From assembly GCF_002482385.1 (NCBI RefSeq), contig NZ_DLFW01000029.1, positions 62,001 to 126,000 of the forward strand: a DNA stretch of 64,000 nucleotides. Reading direction: 5' to 3'. The notes under the pieces are model-generated. The model ran no database searches. It saw only the letters and a program-made list of their open reading frames with translations, and was not told where the DNA came from. The DNA comes from Dysgonomonas sp. UBA7710 (lineage in GTDB: Bacteria; Bacteroidota; Bacteroidia; Bacteroidales; Dysgonomonadaceae). The position numbers were made by a program, and so were the translations under genes. Shown here piece after piece: positions 52,002-60,458 of the stretch. The first letter of the stretch is position 1, and every line of letters begins with the position of its first letter.

Positions 52002-52886
52002 ATGATAAACACCCGTCAATTATTAGTGGCAAGTACTTTGCTACTATTTACATGTGTAAATATGAATGCTCAGAAGGTTGTGAAGTTATGGGGAACAAAA
52101 CCTCCGACAAGTAATGAAATAACAGAAGCCGAAAAGTATGAGAGAGATGGCGGCTGGGTTATAAATGTATCTTCTCCTGAACTTTCGGTCTACCAACCTG
52201 ATAAAGCGAAAAGTACGGGAATGGCTGTTGTGATATGTCCCGGAGGGGGATATGCGGGACTGGCTATCGAGCATGAGGGCGTGCAGTTTGCACAATGGCT
52301 CAATGGGCAGGGAATAACTGCCGCTATACTTAAATACCGAATGCCAAATAAACATAAGGAAATCCCATTGGACGATGCGCAACAGGCCATACGTTATATG
52401 CGCGAGCATGCAGGTGAACTAGGTGTCGATGCAAATGAAATCGGTATCGCAGGTTTTTCTGCAGGCGGGCATCTGGCTGCGACAGCCTCCACCCATTATG
52501 CGATAAAGGGAACAAGTACAAGACCGGACTTTTCAATCCTTTTCTATCCTGTTATCACGATGGAAGTGGCTACGCATGGAGGTTCCAAGTTGAATTTATT
52601 GGGAGATAAGCCTTCTGTTACCGATGTGCATGCTTTTTCTAACGAAAAGCAGGTAAATGTGAACACTCCGCCTGCAATATTGTTATTGAGTGATGACGAT
52701 AAGGCGGTTCCGCCGGCTAATAGTATATTATATTATAATGCTCTGAAGCAGAATGATGTGCCGGCAACAATGTACATATTCCCTGAAGGTGGACATGGCT
52801 GGGGTATGAGAGAGAATTTCAAATATCATACCCAAATGCTGGACCTGTTGGCTATGTGGCTGAAAGATATACAAAACAAACAATAA
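52002..52886 (+). CDS. Exported alpha/beta-hydrolase esterase (acetyl-xylan-esterase-like)
   Basis: The product (294 residues) has a signal peptide (to about 23, VNMNAQ). The fold is alpha/beta-hydrolase: oxyanion segment VICPGGGYAGL, nucleophile S153 in GFSAGGH, acid Asp in LLLSDDDKAVPP and His in EGGHGWGM. Such proteins in Bacteroidota are often annotated as acetyl xylan esterases or BD-FAE-type feruloyl esterases that strip acyl groups from plant glycans. The ATG at 52002 is preferred over an in-frame TTG at 51993. It is not in a PUL operon, but it lies next to one; icd follows after 27 bases. Confidence 0.88.
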   Translation: MINTRQLLVASTLLLFTCVNMNAQKVVKLWGTKPPTSNEITEAEKYERDGGWVINVSSPELSVYQPDKAKSTGMAVVICPGGGYAGLAIEHEGVQFAQWLNGQGITAAILKYRMPNKHKEIPLDDAQQAIRYMREHAGELGVDANEIGIAGFSAGGHLAATASTHYAIKGTSTRPDFSILFYPVITMEVATHGGSKLNLLGDKPSVTDVHAFSNEKQVNVNTPPAILLLSDDDKAVPPANSILYYNALKQNDVPATMYIFPEGGHGWGMRENFKYHTQMLDLLAMWLKDIQNKQ

Positions 52887-52913
52887 TATTTAATCAAAAC
52901 CAATATAAGTAAG

Positions 52914-54137
52914 ATGCAAAAAATAAAAGTAGCGAATCCCATTGTAGAGATGGACGGAGATGAAATGACCCGCATCATCTGGCAATATATTAAGGATAAA
53001 CTAATTCTCCCTTATGTAGAAATCGACCTGAAATATTACGACCTGAGCATTCAGAACCGTGATGCAACAGACGATCAGGTAACAATAGACAGTGCAGAGG
53101 CTACAAAAAAATACAAAGTAGCCGTAAAATGTGCCACTATTACTCCGGATGAGGCACGTGTAGAGGAATTCGGTCTGAAAAAGATGTGGAAATCTCCCAA
53201 TGGTACTATCCGTAATATAATAGGGGGTACAGTTTTCCGCGAACCGATTATTATCAGCAATATCCCGCGTTTAGTGAATACATGGACGCAGCCGATTATT
53301 ATCGGGCGTCATGCACATGCCGATCAATATAAAGCCACCGATTTTGTTACAAAAGGGAAAGGTACCTTGACCCTTACGTTTACGCCGGAAGAGGGTGAAC
53401 CTCAGTCATACACTGTCTATAACTACAGTGGTGATGGTGTGGCTATGGGTATGTACAATACGGATGAATCTATATACGGGTTTGCTCACTCTTGTTTCAG
53501 GCTTGCGTTACAAAAGAAATATCCGTTGTATCTATCCACGAAAAATACAATATTGAAGGCTTATGACGGCCGCTTTAAAGATATATTTCAGGAAGTCTAT
53601 GAAAATGACTATAAAGCTGGATATGCGAAAGCCGGAATTACATATGAACACCGCCTGATAGATGATATGGTGGCTTCCGCCCTGAAATGGAACGGAGGTT
53701 TTGTCTGGGCTTGTAAAAACTACGATGGAGATGTACAGTCCGATACAGTGGCGCAGGGCTTCGGCTCTCTCGGGTTGATGACTTCGGTGCTGCTTACTCC
53801 CGACGGGCAGATAATGGAAGCGGAAGCTGCTCATGGAACGGTAACGCGCCACTATCGTCAGCATCAGCAAGGTAAAGAGACATCCACGAATCCAATAGCT
53901 TCTATCTTTGCATGGACAAGAGGTCTGGCACATCGCGGTAAGCTTGATGGAAATCAACCTTTGGTCGATTTTGCCGATAAGTTAGAGCAAACCTGTATAG
54001 AAGTAGTAGAGCAGGGTAAAATGACTAAAGATCTGGCCTTGCTTGTATATGGGGACAAAATGGAGCGTTCAAATTATCTGAATACGGAAGACTTTTTGGA
54101 TGCAATCAGCCGGGCATTGCAGATTAAATTGGCGTAA
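52914..54137 (+). CDS. icd: NADP-dependent isocitrate dehydrogenase
   Basis: The 407-residue TCA-cycle enzyme decarboxylates isocitrate to 2-oxoglutarate with NADP reduction. It is of the eukaryote-like dimeric type (VEMDGDEMTRIIW at 11-23, WKSPNGTIRNI, FREPIII, AHADQYK, EAAHGTVTRHY, TNPIASIFAW), not the E. coli type. Metal-binding aspartates lie in the RLIDDMVA segment. Length is normal. It may be read through from the esterase promoter, since no obvious promoter lies in the 27-base gap. Confidence 0.97.
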   Translation: MQKIKVANPIVEMDGDEMTRIIWQYIKDKLILPYVEIDLKYYDLSIQNRDATDDQVTIDSAEATKKYKVAVKCATITPDEARVEEFGLKKMWKSPNGTIRNIIGGTVFREPIIISNIPRLVNTWTQPIIIGRHAHADQYKATDFVTKGKGTLTLTFTPEEGEPQSYTVYNYSGDGVAMGMYNTDESIYGFAHSCFRLALQKKYPLYLSTKNTILKAYDGRFKDIFQEVYENDYKAGYAKAGITYEHRLIDDMVASALKWNGGFVWACKNYDGDVQSDTVAQGFGSLGLMTSVLLTPDGQIMEAEAAHGTVTRHYRQHQQGKETSTNPIASIFAWTRGLAHRGKLDGNQPLVDFADKLEQTCIEVVEQGKMTKDLALLVYGDKMERSNYLNTEDFLDAISRALQIKLA

Positions 54138-54202
54138 TGATCGGATGAAATAATGGGAACTTCATATAAACATGTTTAAATGTCAAACAGTTATGTGTCT
54201 CC

Positions 54203-54243
54203 CTTCTGTGTTTTGCGCAAAACTTTGTGTTCTTTGTGGTTAA
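54203..54243. repeat. Repeat-like intergenic segment
   Basis: This segment holds the TTTTGCGCAAAA palindrome and ACTTTGTGTTCTTTGTGG words, a composition like widespread intergenic repeats and like the triple ACGCAAAG block at 25415 read on the other strand. It lies in the 170-base gap between the convergent icd and patatin genes. No terminator hairpin is obvious. Confidence 0.4.
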
Positions 54244-54307
54244 ATCTTCGTTTTTACCAGAAAGGGCACAAAGAAAAAGCAAAAGTAGAATTACACTCTT
54301 AAAGTGT

Positions 54308-55132
54308 TTATAGGTGTCTTTCTGTCGGTTGTACTGCAAGATAGGGAAAGTCCTTTAATAATGCATCTTCATTGTCTTTGAAAAATGCCATAGTCAACTC
54401 ATAACCGGTCTGATATATCTCTTCCACATGGTCGAGGTCGAACATTGAATACCGCGAGAGCGAGACCGATTCTATCAGGTAATCGCACAGATTGCGGTCA
54501 AGTAGCGTGTTCGAACCGGACATGTAGTGGAACGATCGCTCTGCAATGTACTTTATGGAACTGCGGAATTCAGACTTGGTGATCGGACTTACATTTACAC
54601 CGATTATCTTTGCGCATTCGCGGCGTATCGTCGAAACCGGGAAGTTCTTGAATAACCCTCCGTCTACATAGTAATGTTTATTGATTTCCACAGGCCTGAA
54701 TATGATCGGGACAGAACACGAGGCTATCACTGCCGGTATTAACGGGCCGGAGGTAAATACCATGCTTTCGCCATGTTCTATGTCCGTAGCCAGCACATGT
54801 AAGGGAATTTTCAGATCTTCAAAGTTTTTTGATTTTAAGTGCTTTTTCAGAAAAGACTGGAAGCCTTGACTTTTAAAGAACCCTCCATGAGGTATTGCAA
54901 ATTCGGCAAACTCGCGAAAAACCTTTTTTTTGAAGAATGATATTATCTCTTCGGGCGTGTGTCCGTCTGCATATAGTACTCCGGCAAAGGCTCCCGCACT
55001 GGTACCTGATATCACTTCAGGATAAAGTCCTCTCTCATTGAGTGCCTGTAGTACACCAAGGTGGGCGAAACCTTTTGCTCCTCCTCCACTCAGAGCTATT
55101 CCCAGCTTATATATATTCTTTTCGGAGCTCAT
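54308..55132 (-). CDS. Patatin-like phospholipase (RssA/YlbK type)
   Basis: The 274-residue cytoplasmic lipid acyl hydrolase has the full patatin signature: oxyanion loop GGGAKG at 16-21, nucleophile S45 in GTSAG and catalytic D157 in DGG. There is no signal peptide and no beta-barrel domain, unlike the large Bacteroidota surface patatins. The substrate is unknown; membrane phospholipids are likely. Convergent with icd and upstream of nothing on the same strand; the RNase G terminator separates it from rng. Confidence 0.92.
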   Translation of the reverse strand: MSSEKNIYKLGIALSGGGAKGFAHLGVLQALNERGLYPEVISGTSAGAFAGVLYADGHTPEEIISFFKKKVFREFAEFAIPHGGFFKSQGFQSFLKKHLKSKNFEDLKIPLHVLATDIEHGESMVFTSGPLIPAVIASCSVPIIFRPVEINKHYYVDGGLFKNFPVSTIRRECAKIIGVNVSPITKSEFRSSIKYIAERSFHYMSGSNTLLDRNLCDYLIESVSLSRYSMFDLDHVEEIYQTGYELTMAFFKDNEDALLKDFPYLAVQPTERHL

Positions 55133-55273
55133 CTATTGTGTGACACTGAATTTAATTCAGAGCAAATTTAGTTATAATCCTTTTACCTATGAAACTGTTG
55201 GAGCAATAAATTAAAAAGTGAAGATGATCTTAATAATAAGACGATTGAATCCGGTTGCAGATTCTTATACAAT

Positions 55274-55311
55274 AAAAAAAGACCCCGTTTCGATGTGCCA
55301 AAGCGGGGTCT
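55274..55311 (-). terminator. Intrinsic terminator after RNase G
   Basis: On the minus strand AGACCCCGCTTT pairs with AAACGGGGTCT around a short loop and ends in seven T residues: a classic terminator 20 bases after the rng stop. Confidence 0.9.
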
Positions 55312-55330
55312 CATGTATTTTAGGTAATAA

Positions 55331-56905
55331 TTATTTTACTTCAAACTCTTGTTTCATATCTATTTCTTCTTTGTTCTCATCATAAAAATGATATTCGAGA
55401 AGAGCCAGATTCTGGTTTGGTAATATTTTTATTCCCATACTGTATCTCCATTTCCACTGCCATTTGAGGGAAACAAGACCTTGATTGATAAACGCTGCAA
55501 CGTATGGATGTACGTGCAAGGTAAATTTCTTCACTTTCAGATCTTTCACAAGATAACTGATTTTCATACGCAAGGTGTCTGTGAATAATATAGATGGCCT
55601 TATTTCTCCTTTTCCGAAACAGTTGGGACAAATCTCGGTTGTGGTGATTTCCATTTCAGGGCGAACGCGCTGCCTTGTGATTTGCATCAATCCAAATTTA
55701 CTCAAAGGTAAAATGTTGTGCTTGGCGCGGTCGTTGGCCATCAATTCCTGCATTCTTGTTATCAGTTGACTGCGGTGCTCGCCTTCAGTCATATCTATAA
55801 AGTCGATTACGATTATGCCCCCCATATCCCGTAATCTTAGCTGTCTGGTAATTTCTTCTGCTGCCGCGGAATTCACTTCCCAGGCGTTATTTTCTTGTCC
55901 GGCTTCCGGATTCTTAGACCTGTTACCGCTATTTACGTCTATTACGTGTAATGCTTCCGTGTGTTCTATAATCAGATATGCTCCATTGCGGAATGTCACC
56001 GTTTTTCCAAAAAGTGCTTTTATTTGTTTTGTAACGCCGAAGTTGTCGAATATGGTGAGGCCACCATCATATTGTTTTACAATATTTTTCTTTTCGGGAG
56101 CAATGAATGAAATATAGTCTTTTATCTGATTACATGTATCGGGATCATTTACATGAATCTCTTGAAAGCTAGGGTTGAATACGTCGCGCAAAAGTGCAAC
56201 AATACGTCCGGTTTCTTCAAAGACGAGTGTCGGCAATTTGCTTTTTTGTATTTTGGGTAGGTTGTCATCCCATCGCTTTACGAGTGTTTTCAGCTCAGTA
56301 TCCAGGTCGGCTACTTTTTTGCCTTCGGCTACAGTTCTGACTATTACGCCGAAGTTTTTAGGCTTTATGCTCTGTATCAGCTGGCGTAGTCGGGCTCGTT
56401 CTTCCTTCGACTTTATTTTTTGCGATACGGAGACTTTATCGTTGAAAGGTATAACAACAAGGAAACGTCCGGCCAGGGACAATTCCGATGTAAGGCGGGG
56501 GCCTTTTGTCGATATAGGTTCTTTGGCTATTTGTACCAGGATTTCCTGTCCGGGTTTCAGTATGTCGCTGATAGATCCATCCTTTTCGATATCATTCTCC
56601 AGTTTCATCTTGGAGATGTTCGGGAATTTTTTCTTGTCAGCAAGTGCCTGTTTGTAGAACTTATCAACAGATTTGAATTGAGCACCAAGATCTAAATAGT
56701 GAAGAAAAGCGTCCTTTTTGTATCCAATGTCTACAAAAGCAGCGTTTAGTCCGGGCATAAGCTTTTTTACTTTGCCGGCATAGATGTTCCCTACCGCGTA
56801 TGAAGCGTCTCTTCCTTCTTTTTGCAGTTCGACAAGCTTTTTGTCTTCAAGTACTGCTATCGAGACTTCATTGGGCTGAACATCGACTACTAGTTCGCTA
56901 TTCAT
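55331..56905 (-). CDS. rng: Ribonuclease G/E family endoribonuclease
   Basis: This 524-residue RNase E/G-type endonuclease functions in rRNA 5'-end maturation and mRNA decay. An S1 RNA-binding domain (about 35-125, VGNIYAGKVKKLMPGLNAAFVDIG) carries an insertion of about 20-25 residues rich in Lys (80-105) that E. coli RNase G lacks. The catalytic metal ligands are D323 in VIDVNSG and D368 in IVIDFID. The zinc-link cysteines are C426 and C429 in CPNC. The long RNase E tail is absent. It is third in the HU / small ribosomal protein / rng order on this strand, after a 177-base gap. Confidence 0.95.
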   Translation of the reverse strand: MNSELVVDVQPNEVSIAVLEDKKLVELQKEGRDASYAVGNIYAGKVKKLMPGLNAAFVDIGYKKDAFLHYLDLGAQFKSVDKFYKQALADKKKFPNISKMKLENDIEKDGSISDILKPGQEILVQIAKEPISTKGPRLTSELSLAGRFLVVIPFNDKVSVSQKIKSKEERARLRQLIQSIKPKNFGVIVRTVAEGKKVADLDTELKTLVKRWDDNLPKIQKSKLPTLVFEETGRIVALLRDVFNPSFQEIHVNDPDTCNQIKDYISFIAPEKKNIVKQYDGGLTIFDNFGVTKQIKALFGKTVTFRNGAYLIIEHTEALHVIDVNSGNRSKNPEAGQENNAWEVNSAAAEEITRQLRLRDMGGIIVIDFIDMTEGEHRSQLITRMQELMANDRAKHNILPLSKFGLMQITRQRVRPEMEITTTEICPNCFGKGEIRPSILFTDTLRMKISYLVKDLKVKKFTLHVHPYVAAFINQGLVSLKWQWKWRYSMGIKILPNQNLALLEYHFYDENKEEIDMKQEFEVK

Positions 56906-57082
56906 AACTATAATTTAGAAGTTGAAAATTAGATTTAAATATATTCAGTATTTAAACCTGAAAATAGGGTTGCTTCTTTGTGCACAAGAAGCGGGTTGCG
57001 TATAATACACAAAGAACAAACTTAAAATTCAACAATTTGTAAGTTTGTTCCTGTATATTTCTGTTAAAGAAAGAAATAAGGC

Positions 57083-57175
57083 TTATTTTTTCTTCTTATG
57101 CCTGTTCTTTCTCAGTCTTTTTTTGCGCTTATGCGTAGACATTTTATGTCTTTTTCTTTTCTTTCCGCTTGGCAT
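57083..57175 (-). CDS. 30-residue basic ribosomal-type protein (AURKAIP1/COX24 domain, bS22/mS38-like)
   Basis: A tiny gene encodes 30 residues, of which 19 are Lys or Arg and 4 are His. It begins MPSGKKRKRHKMSTHKRKKR and ends in four Lys. The pattern matches the COX24_C/AURKAIP1 family, which includes mitochondrial ribosomal protein mS38 and small bacterial 30S proteins. It probably binds 16S rRNA near the decoding region. It lies 42 bases after the HU gene and 177 bases before rng on the same strand. The Lys/Arg-only composition and exact start and stop make chance unlikely. Confidence 0.88.
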   Translation of the reverse strand: MPSGKKRKRHKMSTHKRKKRLRKNRHKKKK

Positions 57176-57217
57176 GTTATTTATATATTTAGTAATTAAT
57201 AATTATGTACGTCTCAA

Positions 57218-57493
57218 TTACTTTCTTACCTGGATTACGAAAGTTTTAGCCGGTTTGAATGCCGGAATTGAATGTGCAGGTATAATGATAGTCGTGTTTT
57301 TAGAGATGTTACGAGCTGTTTTTTGAGCTCTTGTCTTCACGATGAAACTACCGAAACCTCTTAAATAAACATTTTCATTCTTGCTCAGGGAGTCTTTGAC
57401 TACGTCCATGAATGATTCAACTGTTTTCAATACAGTCGCTTTGTCTATGCCTGTATTTTTCGCAATCTCGTTAACGATGTCAGCTTTTGTCAT
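57218..57493 (-). CDS. HU/IHF-family DNA-binding protein
   Basis: This 91-residue nucleoid protein has an N-terminal helical dimerisation region (MTKADIVNEIAKNTGIDKA) and LRGFGSFIVKTRAQKTARN, the beta-arm entry. The usual RNP motif in the arm is replaced by ISKNTTIIIPAHSIPAFKPAK, a common Bacteroidota variant. It binds and bends DNA non-specifically. It is transcribed leftwards from a promoter overlapping that of mutY, followed by the small ribosomal-type gene. Confidence 0.95.
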   Translation of the reverse strand: MTKADIVNEIAKNTGIDKATVLKTVESFMDVVKDSLSKNENVYLRGFGSFIVKTRAQKTARNISKNTTIIIPAHSIPAFKPAKTFVIQVRK

Positions 57494-57537
57494 TTTCTTA
57501 TTTTTTTTAGATTCAAAACAATTAATTTTTTGGACTG

Positions 57538-57565
57538 CAAATATATAGCTTTTTATTTACCTTTG
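57538..57565. promoter_or_regulatory. Divergent -7 boxes for HU and mutY
   Basis: On the minus strand TATATTTG occupies 57545-57538, 45 bases before the HU start. On the plus strand TACCTTTG lies at 57558-57565, 86 bases before the mutY start. The two promoters would overlap and could compete. Confidence 0.5.
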
Positions 57566-57650
57566 AAACAAATAATAACCATTTTTTCTAAATAATGAAG
57601 AAATTAACTTTCGGCGACAACTGATTTTTGCTTATTGTAAATAATTGTAA

Positions 57651-58727
57651 ATGAGTACAGAAAAAGATTTGAGATTAAGTTCTATATTAATAAGGTGGTA
57701 TGAGCGGAATAAGCGGGAGTTGCCCTGGCGTGATACTACAGACCCATATATTATCTGGATTTCAGAAATTATATTGCAGCAAACCCGTGTAGATCAGGGA
57801 TATGCGTATTTTAACCGGTTTGTAAAAAGATTTCCGTCTGTAGGTTTATTGGCGCAGGCCGAAGAAGATGAGGTGTTGAAGCTTTGGCAGGGTCTGGGCT
57901 ATTATAGCCGTGCGCGTAATCTCCATGCAGCCGCAAAAATGGTTTTGGATAAATATCATGGAATTTTTCCACGTGGCTATACGGATGTTTTGAGCCTGAA
58001 AGGGGTGGGGGAGTACACGGCTGCCGCAATTGTATCCTTTGCCTATAATCAGCCGCATGCTGTTGTCGACGGTAATGCATTCAGGGTGCTGTCGCGTATA
58101 TTTGCAGTGGAGGAGCCTATAGATAGTACAAGAGGAAAGAAGCTGTTCTCTCAGCTTGCTCAGGAACTCCTTGATGATAAAAGGGCGGGTTTGCACAATC
58201 AGGCTGTTATGGAATTTGGAGCATTGCAGTGTGTGCCTGTGTCGCCTGATTGTAACAATTGCCCGGCTTCGGTAATGTGCCTTGCATATGCACAATCTAA
58301 AGTGAATGTATATCCGGTTAAAGCCGGGAAACAAAAGGTTCGTTCCCGCTTTTTCAATTATTTCGATGTCCGGTCCGGCGATGGGCATATGCTTCTGCAC
58401 AAGCGTACGGCTAAAGATATCTGGCAGGGTTTATATGAACTCCCATTGATAGAAACCGTGCAGGCTATGCCTGTGGAAGAATTACAGAGGACAGATAGTT
58501 TCAGGCGTATATTCAAAAATGGTGATGAACTTCATGTTAAATATATAACACAAATGAAGCATGTCCTTTCTCATCAGACTATATATGCAACATTTTATCG
58601 GGTTACGATCTCGGCAATGCCGGATAATGATGAATACTTGGGGATGAAGGTGGAAGATGCTGGGGAGTATCCTGTGTCGCGTTTGGTGCATAAGTATCTG
58701 GAGTCTGAAGGCTTCTCCAATGGTTAA
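57651..58727 (+). CDS. mutY: A/G-specific adenine DNA glycosylase
   Basis: The 358-residue base-excision repair enzyme removes adenine mispaired with 8-oxoguanine. The HhH-GPD core contains the catalytic E39 (ISEIILQQTRV), the hairpin LKGVGEYTAAA (116-126) and catalytic D140 (VVDGNAFRVL). The 4Fe-4S cluster ligands are C194-x6-C201-x2-C204-x5-C210. The C-terminal NUDIX-like domain (about 230-355, IWQGLYELPLIE) recognises 8-oxoG. All essential residues are present. Confidence 0.97.
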   Translation: MSTEKDLRLSSILIRWYERNKRELPWRDTTDPYIIWISEIILQQTRVDQGYAYFNRFVKRFPSVGLLAQAEEDEVLKLWQGLGYYSRARNLHAAAKMVLDKYHGIFPRGYTDVLSLKGVGEYTAAAIVSFAYNQPHAVVDGNAFRVLSRIFAVEEPIDSTRGKKLFSQLAQELLDDKRAGLHNQAVMEFGALQCVPVSPDCNNCPASVMCLAYAQSKVNVYPVKAGKQKVRSRFFNYFDVRSGDGHMLLHKRTAKDIWQGLYELPLIETVQAMPVEELQRTDSFRRIFKNGDELHVKYITQMKHVLSHQTIYATFYRVTISAMPDNDEYLGMKVEDAGEYPVSRLVHKYLESEGFSNG

Positions 58728-58755
58728 TTGGGCTAAGAGTATAATATATTCGCAC

Positions 58756-58787
58756 TTTGTGTTAATTATTTTAAAAATATAACTTTG
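58756..58787 (+). promoter_or_regulatory. Promoter of GT-C glycosyltransferase gene
   Basis: TTTG (58756-58759), 20 bases, TAACTTTG (58780-58787): a close match to the Bacteroidota -33/-7 promoter, 37 bases before the ATG at 58825. Confidence 0.7.
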
Positions 58788-58824
58788 TAGCCGGATGAGT
58801 GAAAATTTATAATCTGTGGATTAA

Positions 58825-60372
58825 ATGAATATAAGGAGATTTTTTAATAAATGGAATCTTTGGATTTTGCTGGTTTTGCTGTTGGCTATCGGTCTTCGTT
58901 TTTATAAATTCGAAGATAAAGAGAATCTCTTTCTCGACGAATATCTGTCTGTAGTTATATCGACGGTAAATGAAAAGAGCCTTTTTGTAGGTATTAAGGA
59001 TGATTCTACATCTTTTACCGGAAGGGAAGTTAAGTCTATCCTTCTGTCGGCAGATAATAGCTTGTCAGGCATACTGAATGATATAAAAAGTCTGCGACAC
59101 ACGACACGAGACTCGCCTCATACAAATCTTTATTATTCTCTTTTTCGCTTGAGCCTGGCTGGGGCTGATAATTCGGATATTGCACAAGTGATGTGGCGCG
59201 GATTTATTTTGAATCTGGCATTTTTTATACTTAGCTTTATACTTCTGTATAAACTGGCCTCGGAATTATTTTCAGAGAAACTTCTCATCTTAGGGTTGTT
59301 GATTGTGGCCTTTCTGAATCCAGCTTCAGTTGGGGGGACTTTATTTCTGAGGCCTTATCAGTTGCAAGAAACAATATTTATTCTGATGTCATATTTGTTC
59401 ATATTATGTTGCATCAGAATGATGAGAGGTGAGAAGATAGATTCATGGCCAAATCTTCTGTTTTTGTCTTTTGTAACTGCTTTAACATTTTTGTCTGGTT
59501 ATTTTGCAATATTTTATGTTTTTCTTCTTGGATGTGCGTTGTTGTTCTATTCTTATAAATATTCGGAAAAAAGAAATATTCTGTTCTTCGTCGCTGTTTT
59601 GGGATTGTCGTATATTTTCGTGCTAATTATGTATCTAAGCTACAATCAAGGCTTGTTTATGGAAAGAGGCGAGGAGGCTTTAGGAAAACTCAGTATAGCG
59701 GGATTGTCGGATAATTTGAGACTGTCATTATCCGGGATATTGAATGAGATTTCAGAATATTTTCTAAGTATATTGGAGATAGTTCTGTTGCTTATAGTTT
59801 TTGCATATATAATGATTGCAAAATTGTATAAGAAAAGGTGCAATGTTTTTCTCAAGCCGCTTTCTGTTCTATTCTTATGTGCTTTTCTATGGATGCTTAT
59901 AGTCGTATTTTTGGCTCCGATGAAAGTAGTTAGGTACATTGTGCCCGTGTTCCCTATAATCTTGTTGTTGGTTCCCTGCCTGCTATTTTATCTCGATTCG
60001 AAAAAACAGATATTCTTATGTCTGTTATTTTCTATTCTGATGTTAGGAAAGACAATTTCTACTAATGTAAACTGGGGTGTAATTCCTATTGAAGCAGAAT
60101 ATGTAAATGATGGAGATATTCCACTTGTTTTAGGAGGAAGTGAGTCTGTTTGCCAGATCGGGGCTATACCGCGTTTTACGGATGAGCGTCCTGTCGAATT
60201 TTCCTTCTCTCCCAATACTTTCCAAGAGAAAGTTGGAAAGTACGATGAAGTATATATTTTAATAGCGAACAATATGGAGGGAAAATATGTAATTCCGGAT
60301 GGCTATGACATTGAAGGAAATATAAAGAGGAACCATTTATTTATATTTTGTAAATTAAGAAAGATTAAATGA
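58825..60372 (+). CDS. Polytopic GT-C-type glycosyltransferase (GT39/ArnT-like)
   Basis: This 515-residue inner-membrane protein has about 11-12 hydrophobic helices. After the first helix, the periplasmic loop has FLDEYLS, an Asp-Glu pair as in the catalytic first loop of protein-mannosyltransferase/ArnT-like GT-C enzymes. A soluble C-terminal part (about 430-515) follows the helices. Such enzymes move a sugar from a polyprenyl-phosphate donor to a periplasmic acceptor. The neighbouring GT2 protein is of the type that makes that donor. Sequence is otherwise poorly conserved, and the acceptor is unknown. Confidence 0.7.
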   Translation: MNIRRFFNKWNLWILLVLLLAIGLRFYKFEDKENLFLDEYLSVVISTVNEKSLFVGIKDDSTSFTGREVKSILLSADNSLSGILNDIKSLRHTTRDSPHTNLYYSLFRLSLAGADNSDIAQVMWRGFILNLAFFILSFILLYKLASELFSEKLLILGLLIVAFLNPASVGGTLFLRPYQLQETIFILMSYLFILCCIRMMRGEKIDSWPNLLFLSFVTALTFLSGYFAIFYVFLLGCALLFYSYKYSEKRNILFFVAVLGLSYIFVLIMYLSYNQGLFMERGEEALGKLSIAGLSDNLRLSLSGILNEISEYFLSILEIVLLLIVFAYIMIAKLYKKRCNVFLKPLSVLFLCAFLWMLIVVFLAPMKVVRYIVPVFPIILLLVPCLLFYLDSKKQIFLCLLFSILMLGKTISTNVNWGVIPIEAEYVNDGDIPLVLGGSESVCQIGAIPRFTDERPVEFSFSPNTFQEKVGKYDEVYILIANNMEGKYVIPDGYDIEGNIKRNHLFIFCKLRKIK

Positions 60373-60424
60373 CAGATTTTGTAGATTTGATCCAAATAAA
60401 AATAGTTTTTCCTCCGAAACACTA

Positions 60425-60432
60425 TAACTTTG
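60425..60432 (+). promoter_or_regulatory. -7 promoter box for GT2 gene
   Basis: TAACTTTG fits TAnnTTTG, 26 bases before the ATG at 60459, so the GT2 gene probably also has its own start site. Confidence 0.5.
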
Positions 60433-60458
60433 TATAAAACATAAACAAATATCGAAAC

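Noticed and set aside
57045..57326. Plus-strand membrane-like ORF over the small ribosomal gene
   Set aside because: It is the Phe/Leu-rich antisense of the Lys/Arg-rich minus-strand gene and of HU, with no independent support.
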